Origin: an uncultured Muribaculaceae bacterium
GTDB taxonomy: Bacteria; Bacteroidota; Bacteroidia; Bacteroidales; Muribaculaceae
Assembly (NCBI GenBank): GCA_910587915.1
Contig: CAJUOB010000003.1
Location: forward strand, 62,001-126,000
Reading direction: 5' to 3'
Length of the DNA stretch: 64,000 nucleotides
The notes under the pieces were generated by a model that was given only the letters and a program-made list of their open reading frames with translations, was not told the origin of the DNA and ran no database searches. This document shows, in pieces, positions 25,665 to 35,000 of the stretch. A program made the translations under genes and the position numbers. How positions within the stretch are numbered: the first letter of the stretch is position 1; the number at the start of each line of letters is the position of its first letter.

Positions 25665-26843
25665 GTGAAATGGATTAACCGTGTATTCGACTTCTTCCGC
25701 AGTGCGCGTCGCCGTATTGCGCTTGCAGGTGTATGCTCCATTTTCATGCTTGGTCTCACGTGGTACTCCGATCGCTCGGTGCATACTGTCGGCACCGAGG
25801 ATATACTCATGCGACACGCTTATCTGCTCATGAAAGTGCTCGGGCGCTCCGACAAGATGGTGCCCGATGATATTTTGGCTGTGAATGTGTCGTACGACAG
25901 GCAGTTGGCCCCCGTGTGCGATATCTACGGATCGTATATGGGCACCCGCTCGGTGGCACATCGTGGTCATCTCCTTGAGTTTCTCGAAGAGTTGAAGGGA
26001 ACGGGCTATAAAGCGATACTTATCGACATATTCTTCGATGGTGACAATCCTGCCCCGGGTGATACCGCGCTCATAGCGCTTATCAATGGCATGGACCGCA
26101 TAGTTGTGCCATCGCATGTGTCGGGAAATGTGTCGCCCATGCTTAAAGCCGATAAGATTGCTTCGGGCGACTATTCGGTAAACATCTATGAAAATGATTT
26201 TGTGAAATATCCTTTCCGCCTTGGCGACGGATCACCCTCGCTTGCCTTGCAAGCCCACCGTCTTGCCGGAGGAAAGGCTCTGACCGAAGGCCGCATTCTC
26301 GATCAGCCCACCATGATTCTGCCTCTCGATATAACAATGCGCTCGCCCGAGAATGACGATGGCACATTAGCATGGTATAATCTTGGAGCCAATTTGCTCG
26401 ACAACCCCTACACACGCGCTGCCATTCCCGACCTTGTTCGCGATAAGATTGTGGTTATCGGCGACTATGTGTCCGACTCCGATACACATGGATCGTATGT
26501 CGGCGATATGACAGGCCCCGCCATCCATGTCAATGCTCTTGATGCGCTCTCACGAGGTCTGCATCGTATAAATCTATGGGAAATGCTGGTGTGGGCGCTC
26601 GCATATATGGCCATCTGCACATCGATAATTTTAGGAATGTCCATATGGCGTAAACTGCCGTTCAGGCGTGGTCCTTTCGTGGAGTTTTGTCTCGGATTCA
26701 TTAGTTTCGCCGTCTTTTTGTGGATATTAGAGTTTATTTTGTATATTTGCTTCGGAAAATTCCACGACACGTTTCTGGTGGTGGCATTCCTGTCGATATA
26801 TACCATATTCTGCCAACAATTGAATAAAAAGCACCCCCTATGA
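25665..26843 (+). CDS. CHASE2-domain membrane protein lacking an effector domain
   Basis: The CHASE2 extracellular sensor domain is recognisable: an N-terminal membrane helix (RIALAGVCSIFMLGLTWY), the DDILAVNVSYDR segment, HLLEFLEELKGTGYKAILIDIFFD, and the signature end DKIVVIGDYVSDSDTHGSY followed by GPAIHVNALDALSRG. Three more membrane helices follow (about 310-385), as in standard CHASE2 sensors, but the usual cyclase, kinase or GGDEF domain is absent; the protein ends at QLNKKHPL. The next gene overlaps its stop by 4 nt. It is probably a sensor working through a partner; the ligand is unknown. Start chosen from the promoter position. Confidence 0.85.
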   Translation: MKWINRVFDFFRSARRRIALAGVCSIFMLGLTWYSDRSVHTVGTEDILMRHAYLLMKVLGRSDKMVPDDILAVNVSYDRQLAPVCDIYGSYMGTRSVAHRGHLLEFLEELKGTGYKAILIDIFFDGDNPAPGDTALIALINGMDRIVVPSHVSGNVSPMLKADKIASGDYSVNIYENDFVKYPFRLGDGSPSLALQAHRLAGGKALTEGRILDQPTMILPLDITMRSPENDDGTLAWYNLGANLLDNPYTRAAIPDLVRDKIVVIGDYVSDSDTHGSYVGDMTGPAIHVNALDALSRGLHRINLWEMLVWALAYMAICTSIILGMSIWRKLPFRRGPFVEFCLGFISFAVFLWILEFILYICFGKFHDTFLVVAFLSIYTIFCQQLNKKHPL

Positions 26844-27463
26844 TAAGACTGTTGATGATGGCTATATGCATGCTGGCCTGTATGGTGGCTCATGCCGATT
26901 ACCGCATATTGTTCCTCAATACACCCTCTATAGTCATAGGTGGCAAGGTCCTGAAAGTCGACGATACTTTTGCTGGCGATGCCATAATAAAATGGACTTC
27001 TCCAAAGCAGGCCATGAGAGTGCTCAACACCGCCACCGGAGAGCAGAGAGTGTTCGTGGCTGATGATTTCAGCAAGGCCAATGCCAATAGTCTTCAGGCA
27101 TATCTCTCGCGCACCAAGCGGCTTTCCACCGATTCTGCGGGCGCCCCGGCCATTGCATCGCTCGCTACCTATCTCAACAACCGCTTCTATCTCCTCGACC
27201 GGCTCGACATCGCCACCGGCGTACCTACCGATGCAAGGCATTATTTTTTCATAACCTACAACTTCAATGGCGAGGAAATAACCAAGGCGGTGCCAAATGT
27301 CGACGGCACATTCACCCTCACTTTATCGACGTTCTATTTCACAGGCCGCAAAGCTTCCGATGAAGTGGTCGTAAAAGTATATTACTACGATAAAGATGCC
27401 GATAGGGTGACGCCGGTATGCGAAAATATGCGGATAGTACCTCTTCCTACACGTCTGAAATAA
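26840..27463 (+). CDS. Small secreted protein coupled to the CHASE2 gene
   Basis: A 207-aa protein with a signal peptide (MIRLLMMAICMLACMVAHA) and a mature part starting DYRILFLNTPSIVIGGKVL. There are no Cys pairs or catalytic motifs; it has a beta strand-rich C-terminal half (ITYNFNGEE, FTLTLSTFYFTG, DEVVVKVYYYD). Its ATG overlaps the CHASE2 stop, so the two are made together. Both would face the periplasm, so a ligand or modulator of the CHASE2 sensor is a reasonable guess, not shown. I do not recognise the family. Confidence 0.75.
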   Translation: MIRLLMMAICMLACMVAHADYRILFLNTPSIVIGGKVLKVDDTFAGDAIIKWTSPKQAMRVLNTATGEQRVFVADDFSKANANSLQAYLSRTKRLSTDSAGAPAIASLATYLNNRFYLLDRLDIATGVPTDARHYFFITYNFNGEEITKAVPNVDGTFTLTLSTFYFTGRKASDEVVVKVYYYDKDADRVTPVCENMRIVPLPTRLK

Positions 27464-27546
27464 TATCCATCCACGAAATATAGAATACCAAAACCCTCAT
27501 AATCCAACATCTGGCGACGGCCCTGCGGTCTCGCCGCAAAAAAAAC

Positions 27547-29592
27547 ATGCATAACGCAATGGACATTAAAACAATCAACCGCGCAGCCGACAACATCCGA
27601 ATCCTGGCTGCCTCTATGGTAGAAAAAGCAAAATCCGGTCATCCCGGCGGTGCCATGGGTGGTGCCGACTTCGTAAACGTACTGTTCTCGCAGTTCCTTG
27701 TCACCGACCCCGACGATCCCACATGGTTCGCCCGCGACCGCTTCTTCCTCGATCCCGGTCATATGTCGCCCATGCTCTACTCGGTGCTCGCTCTTGCCGG
27801 CCACTACACCCTCGACGAGCTCCAGCAGTTCCGTCAGTGGGGTTCGGTAACTCCCGGTCACCCCGAGCTCGATCCCGAGCGTGGTGTTGAGAATACCTCC
27901 GGTCCTCTCGGCCAGGGTCATACAATGGCAGTAGGCTGCGCTATAGCCGAGCGTTTCCTGCAGGCCCGTTTCGGCGAGGCTGTGGCCCATAAGACATATG
28001 CCTTCATCTCCGACGGCGGCATTCAGGAAGAAATTTCGCAGGGTGCCGGCCGTATCGCCGGATATCTCGGTCTTTCCAACCTTATAATGTTCTACGACTG
28101 CAACGGTGTGCAGCTCTCCACAATGGTCGATGCTGTCGACCGCGAGGACTATGCTGCTAAGTACCGCGCATGGCATTGGAACGTGCTCGAAATCGATGGC
28201 AACGATCCCGCTGCTATCGCCGAAGCTATTGTCAAGGCCCAGGCTGAGACAAAGAAGCCTACTCTCATCATCGGTCACACCGTGATGGGCAAGGGCGCCG
28301 TCAAAGCCGACGGCGAAGGCTTCGAAGGCCAGTGCTCGACTCATGGCCAGCCTCTGAGCAAGAGCGGCGCCGACTATGCCGCTACCGTGGCTAATCTGGG
28401 CGGTGATCCCGAGAACCCCTGGAAGATTTTCCCCGAGGCAGAAACCCTCTACGAGAACCGTCGCACCGAGCTCCGCGCTATCGTGGCAAAGCGTCGCGAG
28501 GCTTTCAAGGCTTGGGCCGATGCTAATCCTGCCCTCGCTATCGAGCTCAAGGGCTACCTCGAAGGCGTGCTTCCCGAAATCGACCACACCGCTATCGTTC
28601 ATAAAGCCGACACTTCCACCCGCCAGGCTTCTGCCGATGTCCTTTCGGTTCTGGCCGAGAAAGTGGGCAATATGATCGTATCGTCGGCCGACCTCGCTAA
28701 CTCCGACAAGACCGACGGCTTCCTCAAGAAGACCCACGCCTTCACTGCCGACGATTTCTCCGGCGCCTTCTTCCAGGCCGGTGTGGCTGAGCTCACCATG
28801 GCCGCTATCATGAATGGTGTCGCTCTCCACGGTGGTGTGATCGGTGCCTGCGGCACATTCTTCGTATTCTCCGACTATATGAAGCCCGCAGTGCGCATGG
28901 CTGCCCTGATGGAGCTCCCCGTGAAGTATATCTGGACACACGATGCCTTCCGCGTAGGTGAGGACGGTCCTACACACGAGCCCATCGAGCAGGAAGCACA
29001 GCTCCGTCTCATGGAGCAGATCTCCAACTTCAGCGGAAAGCCCTCTATGCTCGTTCTGCGCCCGGCCGACGCTGCCGAGACATCGGTATGCTACAAGATG
29101 GCCATGGAGAACAAATACACTCCCACCGCGCTCATCCTCTCGCGCCAGGATATCAAGGATCTCCCTGCACCTGCCGGCACCACCCGTGCACAGGCTGCTC
29201 TCGCTGCCGAGCGTGGCGGTTACACTGTCATCGCTCCCGAAGGCACTCCCGATGTAGTGATGGTAGCCAACGGCTCGGAAGTATCGCTCCTCTGCGAGGT
29301 CGCTGCATTGCTCGAAGCCGACGGAATCAAGGCCGCAGTAGTGTCGATGCCCTCTGCCGGCCTCTTCAACAGCCAGCCCGAGGCATACCGCATGTCGGTT
29401 CTTCCTGCAGGCGTGCGTCAGTTCGGTCTCACCGCCGGTCTGCCCACCGCGCTTATGACCATCAAGGGCTTCAATGGCGAAATCTTCGGCATGGAACGCT
29501 TCGGTGCTTCTGCGCCTTATAAGATTCTCGACGAAAAATTCGGTTACACCGCTCCTCAGGTGTTCGAAAGAGTACGCAATCTTCTTGGCTGA
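27547..29592 (+). CDS. tkt: Transketolase
   Basis: Transketolase moves two-carbon ketol units in the pentose phosphate pathway using thiamine diphosphate. The 681-aa protein has the family start KTINRAADNIRILAASMVEKAKSGHPGGAMGGADF, GPLGQGHTMAVG, a cofactor region SDGGIQEEISQGAGR..FYDCNGVQL, THDAFRVGEDGPTHEPIEQ in the second domain, and a C-terminal domain ending TAPQVFERVRNLLG. ATG 27547 or the in-frame ATG 27559 could be the start. The gene appears monocistronic. The long antisense open frame is a shadow of biased codon use. Confidence 0.96.
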   Translation: MHNAMDIKTINRAADNIRILAASMVEKAKSGHPGGAMGGADFVNVLFSQFLVTDPDDPTWFARDRFFLDPGHMSPMLYSVLALAGHYTLDELQQFRQWGSVTPGHPELDPERGVENTSGPLGQGHTMAVGCAIAERFLQARFGEAVAHKTYAFISDGGIQEEISQGAGRIAGYLGLSNLIMFYDCNGVQLSTMVDAVDREDYAAKYRAWHWNVLEIDGNDPAAIAEAIVKAQAETKKPTLIIGHTVMGKGAVKADGEGFEGQCSTHGQPLSKSGADYAATVANLGGDPENPWKIFPEAETLYENRRTELRAIVAKRREAFKAWADANPALAIELKGYLEGVLPEIDHTAIVHKADTSTRQASADVLSVLAEKVGNMIVSSADLANSDKTDGFLKKTHAFTADDFSGAFFQAGVAELTMAAIMNGVALHGGVIGACGTFFVFSDYMKPAVRMAALMELPVKYIWTHDAFRVGEDGPTHEPIEQEAQLRLMEQISNFSGKPSMLVLRPADAAETSVCYKMAMENKYTPTALILSRQDIKDLPAPAGTTRAQAALAAERGGYTVIAPEGTPDVVMVANGSEVSLLCEVAALLEADGIKAAVVSMPSAGLFNSQPEAYRMSVLPAGVRQFGLTAGLPTALMTIKGFNGEIFGMERFGASAPYKILDEKFGYTAPQVFERVRNLLG

Positions 29593-29616
29593 ATGAGCCT
29601 CGTTGACTGTTAAAAT

Positions 29617-29691
29617 TTAGAGAGCGCTTTCAATAAATTTCACATTTATAGGTCATGTATCAAAAAAATGTTGTAATTTAGCGCTCTCTAA
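29617..29691. other. 11-bp perfect inverted repeat upstream of the OmpA-family gene
   Basis: TTAGAGAGCGC (29617-29627) recurs as its exact complement at 29681-29691, 53 nt apart, between tkt and the OmpA-family gene. It could be a long-loop terminator for tkt or a paired operator for the porin gene; a weak -7-like TAATTTAG lies against the right arm. I cannot decide. Confidence 0.5.
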
Positions 29692-29735
29692 TCGTCTCCA
29701 GACATCACATTCAACCATTAATCATAACAATCTCT

Positions 29736-30947
29736 ATGAAAAAAGGTACTCTTTTAGCATGCGCTGCTGCCATCGCTTTTGGTGCGCAGATCGCTACAGC
29801 TCAGGAGAATCAGGAGATCACTTACGTCTCCGATCCCGCACAGGGCCTCCTCATCAACCGCATGCAGGACAACTGGTTCATCACCGCTGAAGGTGGAGCA
29901 AGTTTCTATCTTGCCGATAAATCTATCCACCGCAAAGCAAGCGACCGCTTCATGCCGGCCGCTTCTATCTATGTAGGCAAGCACATCTCGCCCGTGTTCG
30001 GTCTCCGTGCAGGTATCAACTGGCTTGGCCTTAAGGGTCTCGCTACCGGTCCCGACTATATCGGCGCTATGCCCAACGAAATGGTTGGCAGCTACTACAA
30101 GACCAAATACAACGAATTCGGTCTCGTATTCGACGTTATGGTAAACCTCACCAACTGGTGGTGCGGCTATAACCCCAACCGCGTATACAACGCCACCGTT
30201 TATGCAGGTGCCGGTGCATACTCCACTTTCACAAAGCACTACAAGGGCAACAACCCCGACGGATGGCACCACGATAACGACGCTATCATGACTCTCCGTG
30301 CCGGCTTGCTCAACTCGTTCCGCCTCAACAAGCACATCGCTCTCTCGCTCGATCTCCGCATCAGCGGTCTCGACGGTCTTCAGAACTTCGGTGGCACAGG
30401 TTGGAACAACAAGTATGCAAGCCTTCAGGGCTATGTAGGCATCACCTACAACTTCAATAAGACCGACTGGAGCGCTCCCGTCGTTCCCGTTTGCCCCGAA
30501 CCCGAAAACTGCGACGCTCTCCGCGCTCGTCTCGCTGCTGCCGATGCCCGCATCGCCGACCTCGAAAGCCAGCTCAAAGACTGCCTCTCGCGTCCTGTTG
30601 AAACAAAGGTTGAGGCTGCCGGTCCCCTCGCTACCGTTTACTATCCCATCGGTGTTTCGCGTCTGAGCCGCGAAAACCAGCGTGTGGTTAAGGCTATCGC
30701 CTACGTTATGACCCAGAACCCCGACAAGAAGTACGTTCTCACCGGCTGGGCCGACAACTACACCGGTACCGACAACATCAACATGCGTCTGCGTAAGAAC
30801 CGTGCTGAAGGCGTTGCCAAGCTCCTCGTTCGCAACGGTGTTTCCGAAAGCCAGATCACCACTACCACCAACAACGGTAACCTCTCCGACCTCGGTGAAA
30901 AGTGCGTGGCTCTCGACCGTGCAGTGACCATCGAAGAAGCTAAATAA
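29736..30947 (+). CDS. OmpA-family outer-membrane protein
   Basis: A 403-aa outer-membrane protein: signal peptide (about 1-22), an eight-strand-like barrel (about 45-245, with NWFITAEGGASFYL and GYVGITYNF strands), a short coiled linker (LRARLAAADARIADLESQL), then an OmpA-like peptidoglycan-binding domain (about 290-400) with IGVSRLSRENQRVV, LTGWADNYTGTDNINMRLRKNRA. It anchors the outer membrane to the wall and may form a small pore. Very uniform codon use suggests high expression. A strong terminator follows. Confidence 0.93.
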   Translation: MKKGTLLACAAAIAFGAQIATAQENQEITYVSDPAQGLLINRMQDNWFITAEGGASFYLADKSIHRKASDRFMPAASIYVGKHISPVFGLRAGINWLGLKGLATGPDYIGAMPNEMVGSYYKTKYNEFGLVFDVMVNLTNWWCGYNPNRVYNATVYAGAGAYSTFTKHYKGNNPDGWHHDNDAIMTLRAGLLNSFRLNKHIALSLDLRISGLDGLQNFGGTGWNNKYASLQGYVGITYNFNKTDWSAPVVPVCPEPENCDALRARLAAADARIADLESQLKDCLSRPVETKVEAAGPLATVYYPIGVSRLSRENQRVVKAIAYVMTQNPDKKYVLTGWADNYTGTDNINMRLRKNRAEGVAKLLVRNGVSESQITTTTNNGNLSDLGEKCVALDRAVTIEEAK

Positions 30948-30960
30948 TTCAACCCGAATA

Positions 30961-31005
30961 TAGCGAAAAAAACCGTGGCAGCCTCTGCCGCGGTTTTTTT
31001 CGCTA
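30961..31005 (+). terminator. Very long terminator hairpin after OmpA-family gene
   Basis: A 21-bp stem (30961-30981 with 30985-31005) has one G/T mismatch, a 3-nt loop and A/T runs on both sides. It is a strong terminator for the abundant upstream message. The right end overlaps a -7-like TATTTTTG (31004-31011) in front of the next gene. Confidence 0.9.
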
Positions 31006-31019
31006 TTTTTGTATTCTCT

Positions 31020-31991
31020 ATGGAATCCTCGATCACCAATTCACACACACGCCCTGTGAAAGGGCGCTTCGCGCCATCGCCCACAGGCCGCATGCATCTT
31101 GGTAATGTGGCTGCCGCGCTGTTGTCGTGGCTGTCGGCAAAATCAGCCGGCGGCTCATGGCTGCTTCGAATAGAGGACCTCGACCCGCAGCGGTCGAAGG
31201 TTGAGCATGCTCGCCTGGTAGAGGACGACCTCGCCTGGCTTGGACTTGAGTGGGACGAAGGGGGACTCGATGATATCGGGTCGAATGCACCCTACTCGCA
31301 GAGCCGGCGCCACGACATATATGCGCAATTCCTGGAGCGCTTGAATGACACCGGCTATACCTACCCGTGTCGTTGCACCCGAGCCGAGATAATGGCCACG
31401 CAGGCTCCGCATCAGTCCGATGGCCGCGTGGTCTATGGCGGTCGCTGCCGTCCGGCGGTGCTTCCATGTTCACAAGCCGACTTCACCGGAGCTGCCACAC
31501 GCATCTATGTACCCGATGAAGTCATATCCTATCGCGATGGTCTCTACGGCGACATGCACTTTAATCTTGCCCGCGAGGTGGGCGACTTTGTGCTTCGCCG
31601 GGCCGACGGAGCATGGGCCTACCAGCTCGCCGTAGTGGTCGACGACGCTCTCATGGGGGTGACAGAGGTCGTCCGTGGCTCAGATCTCCTGCTGTCGGCC
31701 GCCCAGCAGATCTATCTATATCGTCTGCTCGGACTCGAACCGCCATGTTTTGCACATGTGCCGCTGCTGTGCAGCGATGGTGGGCGTCGCCTCAGTAAGC
31801 GCGACCGTTCGCTCGACATGCAGTCGTTGCGCGCACGTTTCTCGGCTCCCGAACTGATTGGCCGAGTGGCTGCCATGCTCGGACTTATCCCGGAATATTC
31901 CCCGGCGACTCCGGCCGCTCTGGTCGAGGGCTTCTCATGGGCAAAAATAAAGCCGGAGCTGACCCTGGAAGTCAACCCCGACTTATTTTAG
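31020..31991 (+). CDS. gluQ: Glutamyl-Q tRNA(Asp) synthetase
   Basis: GluQ-RS is a truncated glutamyl-tRNA synthetase paralogue that attaches Glu to queuosine in the anticodon loop of tRNA(Asp). Visible: FAPSPTGRMHLGN (HIGH-type motif), LRIEDLDPQR, a zinc-knuckle Cys set CRCTRAEI and GRCR, and SKRDRS (KMSKS-type). The absence of the C-terminal anticodon-binding domain and the length of 323 aa fit GluQ-RS rather than GltX. I chose ATG 31020; the earlier in-frame ATG lies within the OmpA terminator. Confidence 0.9.
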   Translation: MESSITNSHTRPVKGRFAPSPTGRMHLGNVAAALLSWLSAKSAGGSWLLRIEDLDPQRSKVEHARLVEDDLAWLGLEWDEGGLDDIGSNAPYSQSRRHDIYAQFLERLNDTGYTYPCRCTRAEIMATQAPHQSDGRVVYGGRCRPAVLPCSQADFTGAATRIYVPDEVISYRDGLYGDMHFNLAREVGDFVLRRADGAWAYQLAVVVDDALMGVTEVVRGSDLLLSAAQQIYLYRLLGLEPPCFAHVPLLCSDGGRRLSKRDRSLDMQSLRARFSAPELIGRVAAMLGLIPEYSPATPAALVEGFSWAKIKPELTLEVNPDLF

Positions 31992-32078
31992 AGTGTGTTT
32001 GAATTTAACTCAATGAAATACTTTGGTGTAAAAACGGCCTTTTCCGAGCTAATTCAGTTAAATCCAAACACACTCTAA
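31988..32078. repeat. 23-bp inverted repeat element between convergent genes
   Basis: Arms TTAGAGTGTGTTTGAATTTA plus ACT (31988-32010) and their complement (32056-32078, one mismatch) enclose a 45-nt loop. The element ends close to both neighbouring stop codons. It can serve as a bidirectional terminator, but arm length and defined ends also suit a small non-autonomous repeat element. Confidence 0.7.
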
Positions 32079-32087
32079 GAGTTTCTA

Positions 32088-35000
32088 TTAGCGCACTATC
32101 ATCTTCTCGGTGCCAACGATATATACGCCGGGCGCAAGGCCTTCGGTGGCATTGTCGCGGGCAACGCCTCTGCGCAGCAGTGCTCCGGTGACGGAGTATA
32201 CATCGACAGTGTTGTCCCCGCTATTTTCCACCGTCACATTTCCGATACCCGACGACGCGCCTTTGTAGTACAGGCGGATATTGTCGAAGCAACACCAGTC
32301 GCCGCTTATTGCACGTGTTTTCTTAAACCCTATGCGGAGATCGCCGCTCTCGGTGAGCTCCGTGTATATCGGGGTGTTGTGGTACAGATTGTTGACGTTG
32401 AATGCCGTATGCGACTGCCCTACGTTGTCGGGAACAGTGGGTAGGGTAGTGTCGTAGAGCGACATGAATGTGCCCTCGGCATCGTTCATGTAGAATTTTG
32501 CTAATAGTTGCTCTGTGCCGTTCTCGTGTGCCGTGCGCGAAGCATCCTGATATCCATAGCGGTAGAATCCCTGGATCTCGAGACGGTATTTGCCGGCCGG
32601 CATGTCGGTGAGCACTTGATAGGTGTCGAAGACTTTGTTCCAGAATTCCGCTACACCAGCGCTGGTGGCGGTGAACGACGATCCGGTCCAACCGGTTCCG
32701 GTGTTGCCGTTGAAGTCGGCATTGGTCAGCCGGTCGGTCACGTCCACGTAGTCGTCCTGATAGGCATTCTGTAGGGCTTCCAGCGCGGCGGGCAGGGCTT
32801 CGTAGAGGTCGGCTACCGTGCGGTTGCTGTCGATGGCCTTACGTGCGGCAGCTATCGCCTGTGTAAAGTCATCGCCAAGCTGCTCGTAGCGCTTTATCGT
32901 TGTCTCTATCTTGCTCCATGTGTCGAGCACGGTATATTCTTCCTCGGTCACTGTCATCATCGAGCCGTGTTGGAAGCTGCCTGTGCCCGAAAGTTTGGTC
33001 GATGAGCTGTAGCCGGTGCCCATGTGGTTTATGTCGACCACCTTATAAGTATATTCGGAGTCATAGCGCATATAGTAGAGGTTGTATATGTCCTCATCGA
33101 TGCGTCGTATGTGCGTGGGTCCTTCGACGGCTGCATCGCCCTCGGCCCGCATATGCATCACCTCTGTCCACGGTTCACCAAGAAGCTTGGGCGAGGTGTA
33201 TTCGAATATGCCTGTCGAGGCTGCGCCGGCGCCCTCTTTCTTTATCATCATGTGGTATAGGCCGTCGTACTCGCTGTAGAGTATGTCGGCATCGATCACG
33301 GCATAGCCGGGATCGTAGAAGAGCCGTGGCTGTGTGAGGGTCTTGAAGTCGCGGTCGGCGTAGGAGTAGAACATGCGGTCGTGGTTGTCGCCCGGGTTGC
33401 TCGACAGGATGGAGTAGTACACCAGATAGGCGTTTTTCTCGGCATCCCATATGAACTGTGGCGCCCACACTCGGGTGATGTTGGCATATTCGGCGTCGGT
33501 GCGGTAGCCGTCGGTGGTGGCTTCGGGATCGCTGAATATGCTCTTGCCCTTGTTGAAGTCGAAAGCCGTGCTTTCCCAGTGTATCATGTCGGGCGAGCGG
33601 AGCAGGTCTATGCCATGGTTGTTCCACATTCCCGAGCGGATATTGCTCATATCGGTGGTGACCATGAAGTATTCGTCGGCGCGTTCGCCACGTGCCATGT
33701 ACGCATCGCGTGTGCCGCCTTCTATCGGGGCGAGAGCCTTGGTGTCGAATATCTCGGCACCGTCGAGCAGCACATCGAATTTCTTGCCGTACGATTCCTT
33801 GGTGCCGAGGGCATAGTTGGTTATCTCGTAGTTAGGGTTCATGAATGTGTAGAGGTAGCCGTACATGCCGTCGGCCGGAGCCAGAGTGACGGGTATCTCT
33901 ATGTCGCCGCGGGCACCGTCGGGATACGATACGGTTGCCACCAGAGTGCCGGCGTCGAGCTTGCGGTCGCTGTTGTTGGCCTTGGTCACCTCGAGTGTGG
34001 ACGAGAAGCGCGATATGGCCATGGCCACATGCTCCGATGCATCCTTGAGGTTCCATTCCACCGTTGCGCCCGAGGCTGTGCTCATGGGCAGCGATGTGTC
34101 GGCGTGCAGGAACCGCAGCTTGCATATCACAGGATTGAGCTCGGCTGTGACAGCCGCTATCTGCTCTTCGGTCGGGGGTGTGCCCGACTCATCGGTGTAG
34201 TCGATGTCGTTGAGCGACAGTTTGATTATCGATAGCGAATAGGCCGGTGCCTCGTATACGGCTCTATTGCCTTCTGCCGACTCCATGGCGCCTGCGGCAG
34301 GCGATACTTTCATCGGGTCGTCGGCCGAGTTCTCGTCGAGATCGCTCGCCGATGTAAGCACGGTCACCTCGGCGCCGTCGATGCCGGCGTGCCTCAGCGT
34401 CATGTCGACAGTGCGTGCTTCGCCCGAGGTATTCACTATCTTCACATACATCGTCTTGGTCGCATCGTCGATGCTCGATGCCACGTATACCTTGCGGTGC
34501 ACCGGCAGCGACACATCGTGCACCAACGTGCCGTCGAGCCAGCACTTCACGTGTGCACCATCCACCTCTATCTTTATGCGGTAGGTCCGGCCGGTCTCTA
34601 TGCTTCCGGCCTTGAGGTCGAAATCGCTCTTACTGCCGTTGTGGCATAGTTGCAGGCCATGCTGGCCGTTATTCCAGCCGCCGATGTTCCACCAGCAGTA
34701 ATTATCTGTGTCGGCATAGTTGAAGCCCACCAGAAATCCCTCGGCGCCCGAATCCTTCACGGCGTCGAGTTCCAGTGTGTAGCTCGAGGGGAGATCGACG
34801 GTGCCGGCATAGAATGTGCCCTGGCTCGAGCCGTTGGTCTGTGCGAGCATGCCGCCGCTGCGCTGCCAGCCCGAGGCCGTAGCGCTCCATGCGTCCGACT
34901 CAGATGCCGTAAAATCGTCGGCAAACACTTCTTTGCCCTCTGTGTCGGTCACCCGTACATTGTCGTAGCGCACCTTGGTCGACCACGACGACAGGGCTAT

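Noticed and set aside
27385..28977. 530-codon open frame on the minus strand opposite transketolase and the small secreted gene
   Set aside because: Transketolase motifs are unmistakable on the plus strand; the antisense frame crosses a gene border and has no start signals.
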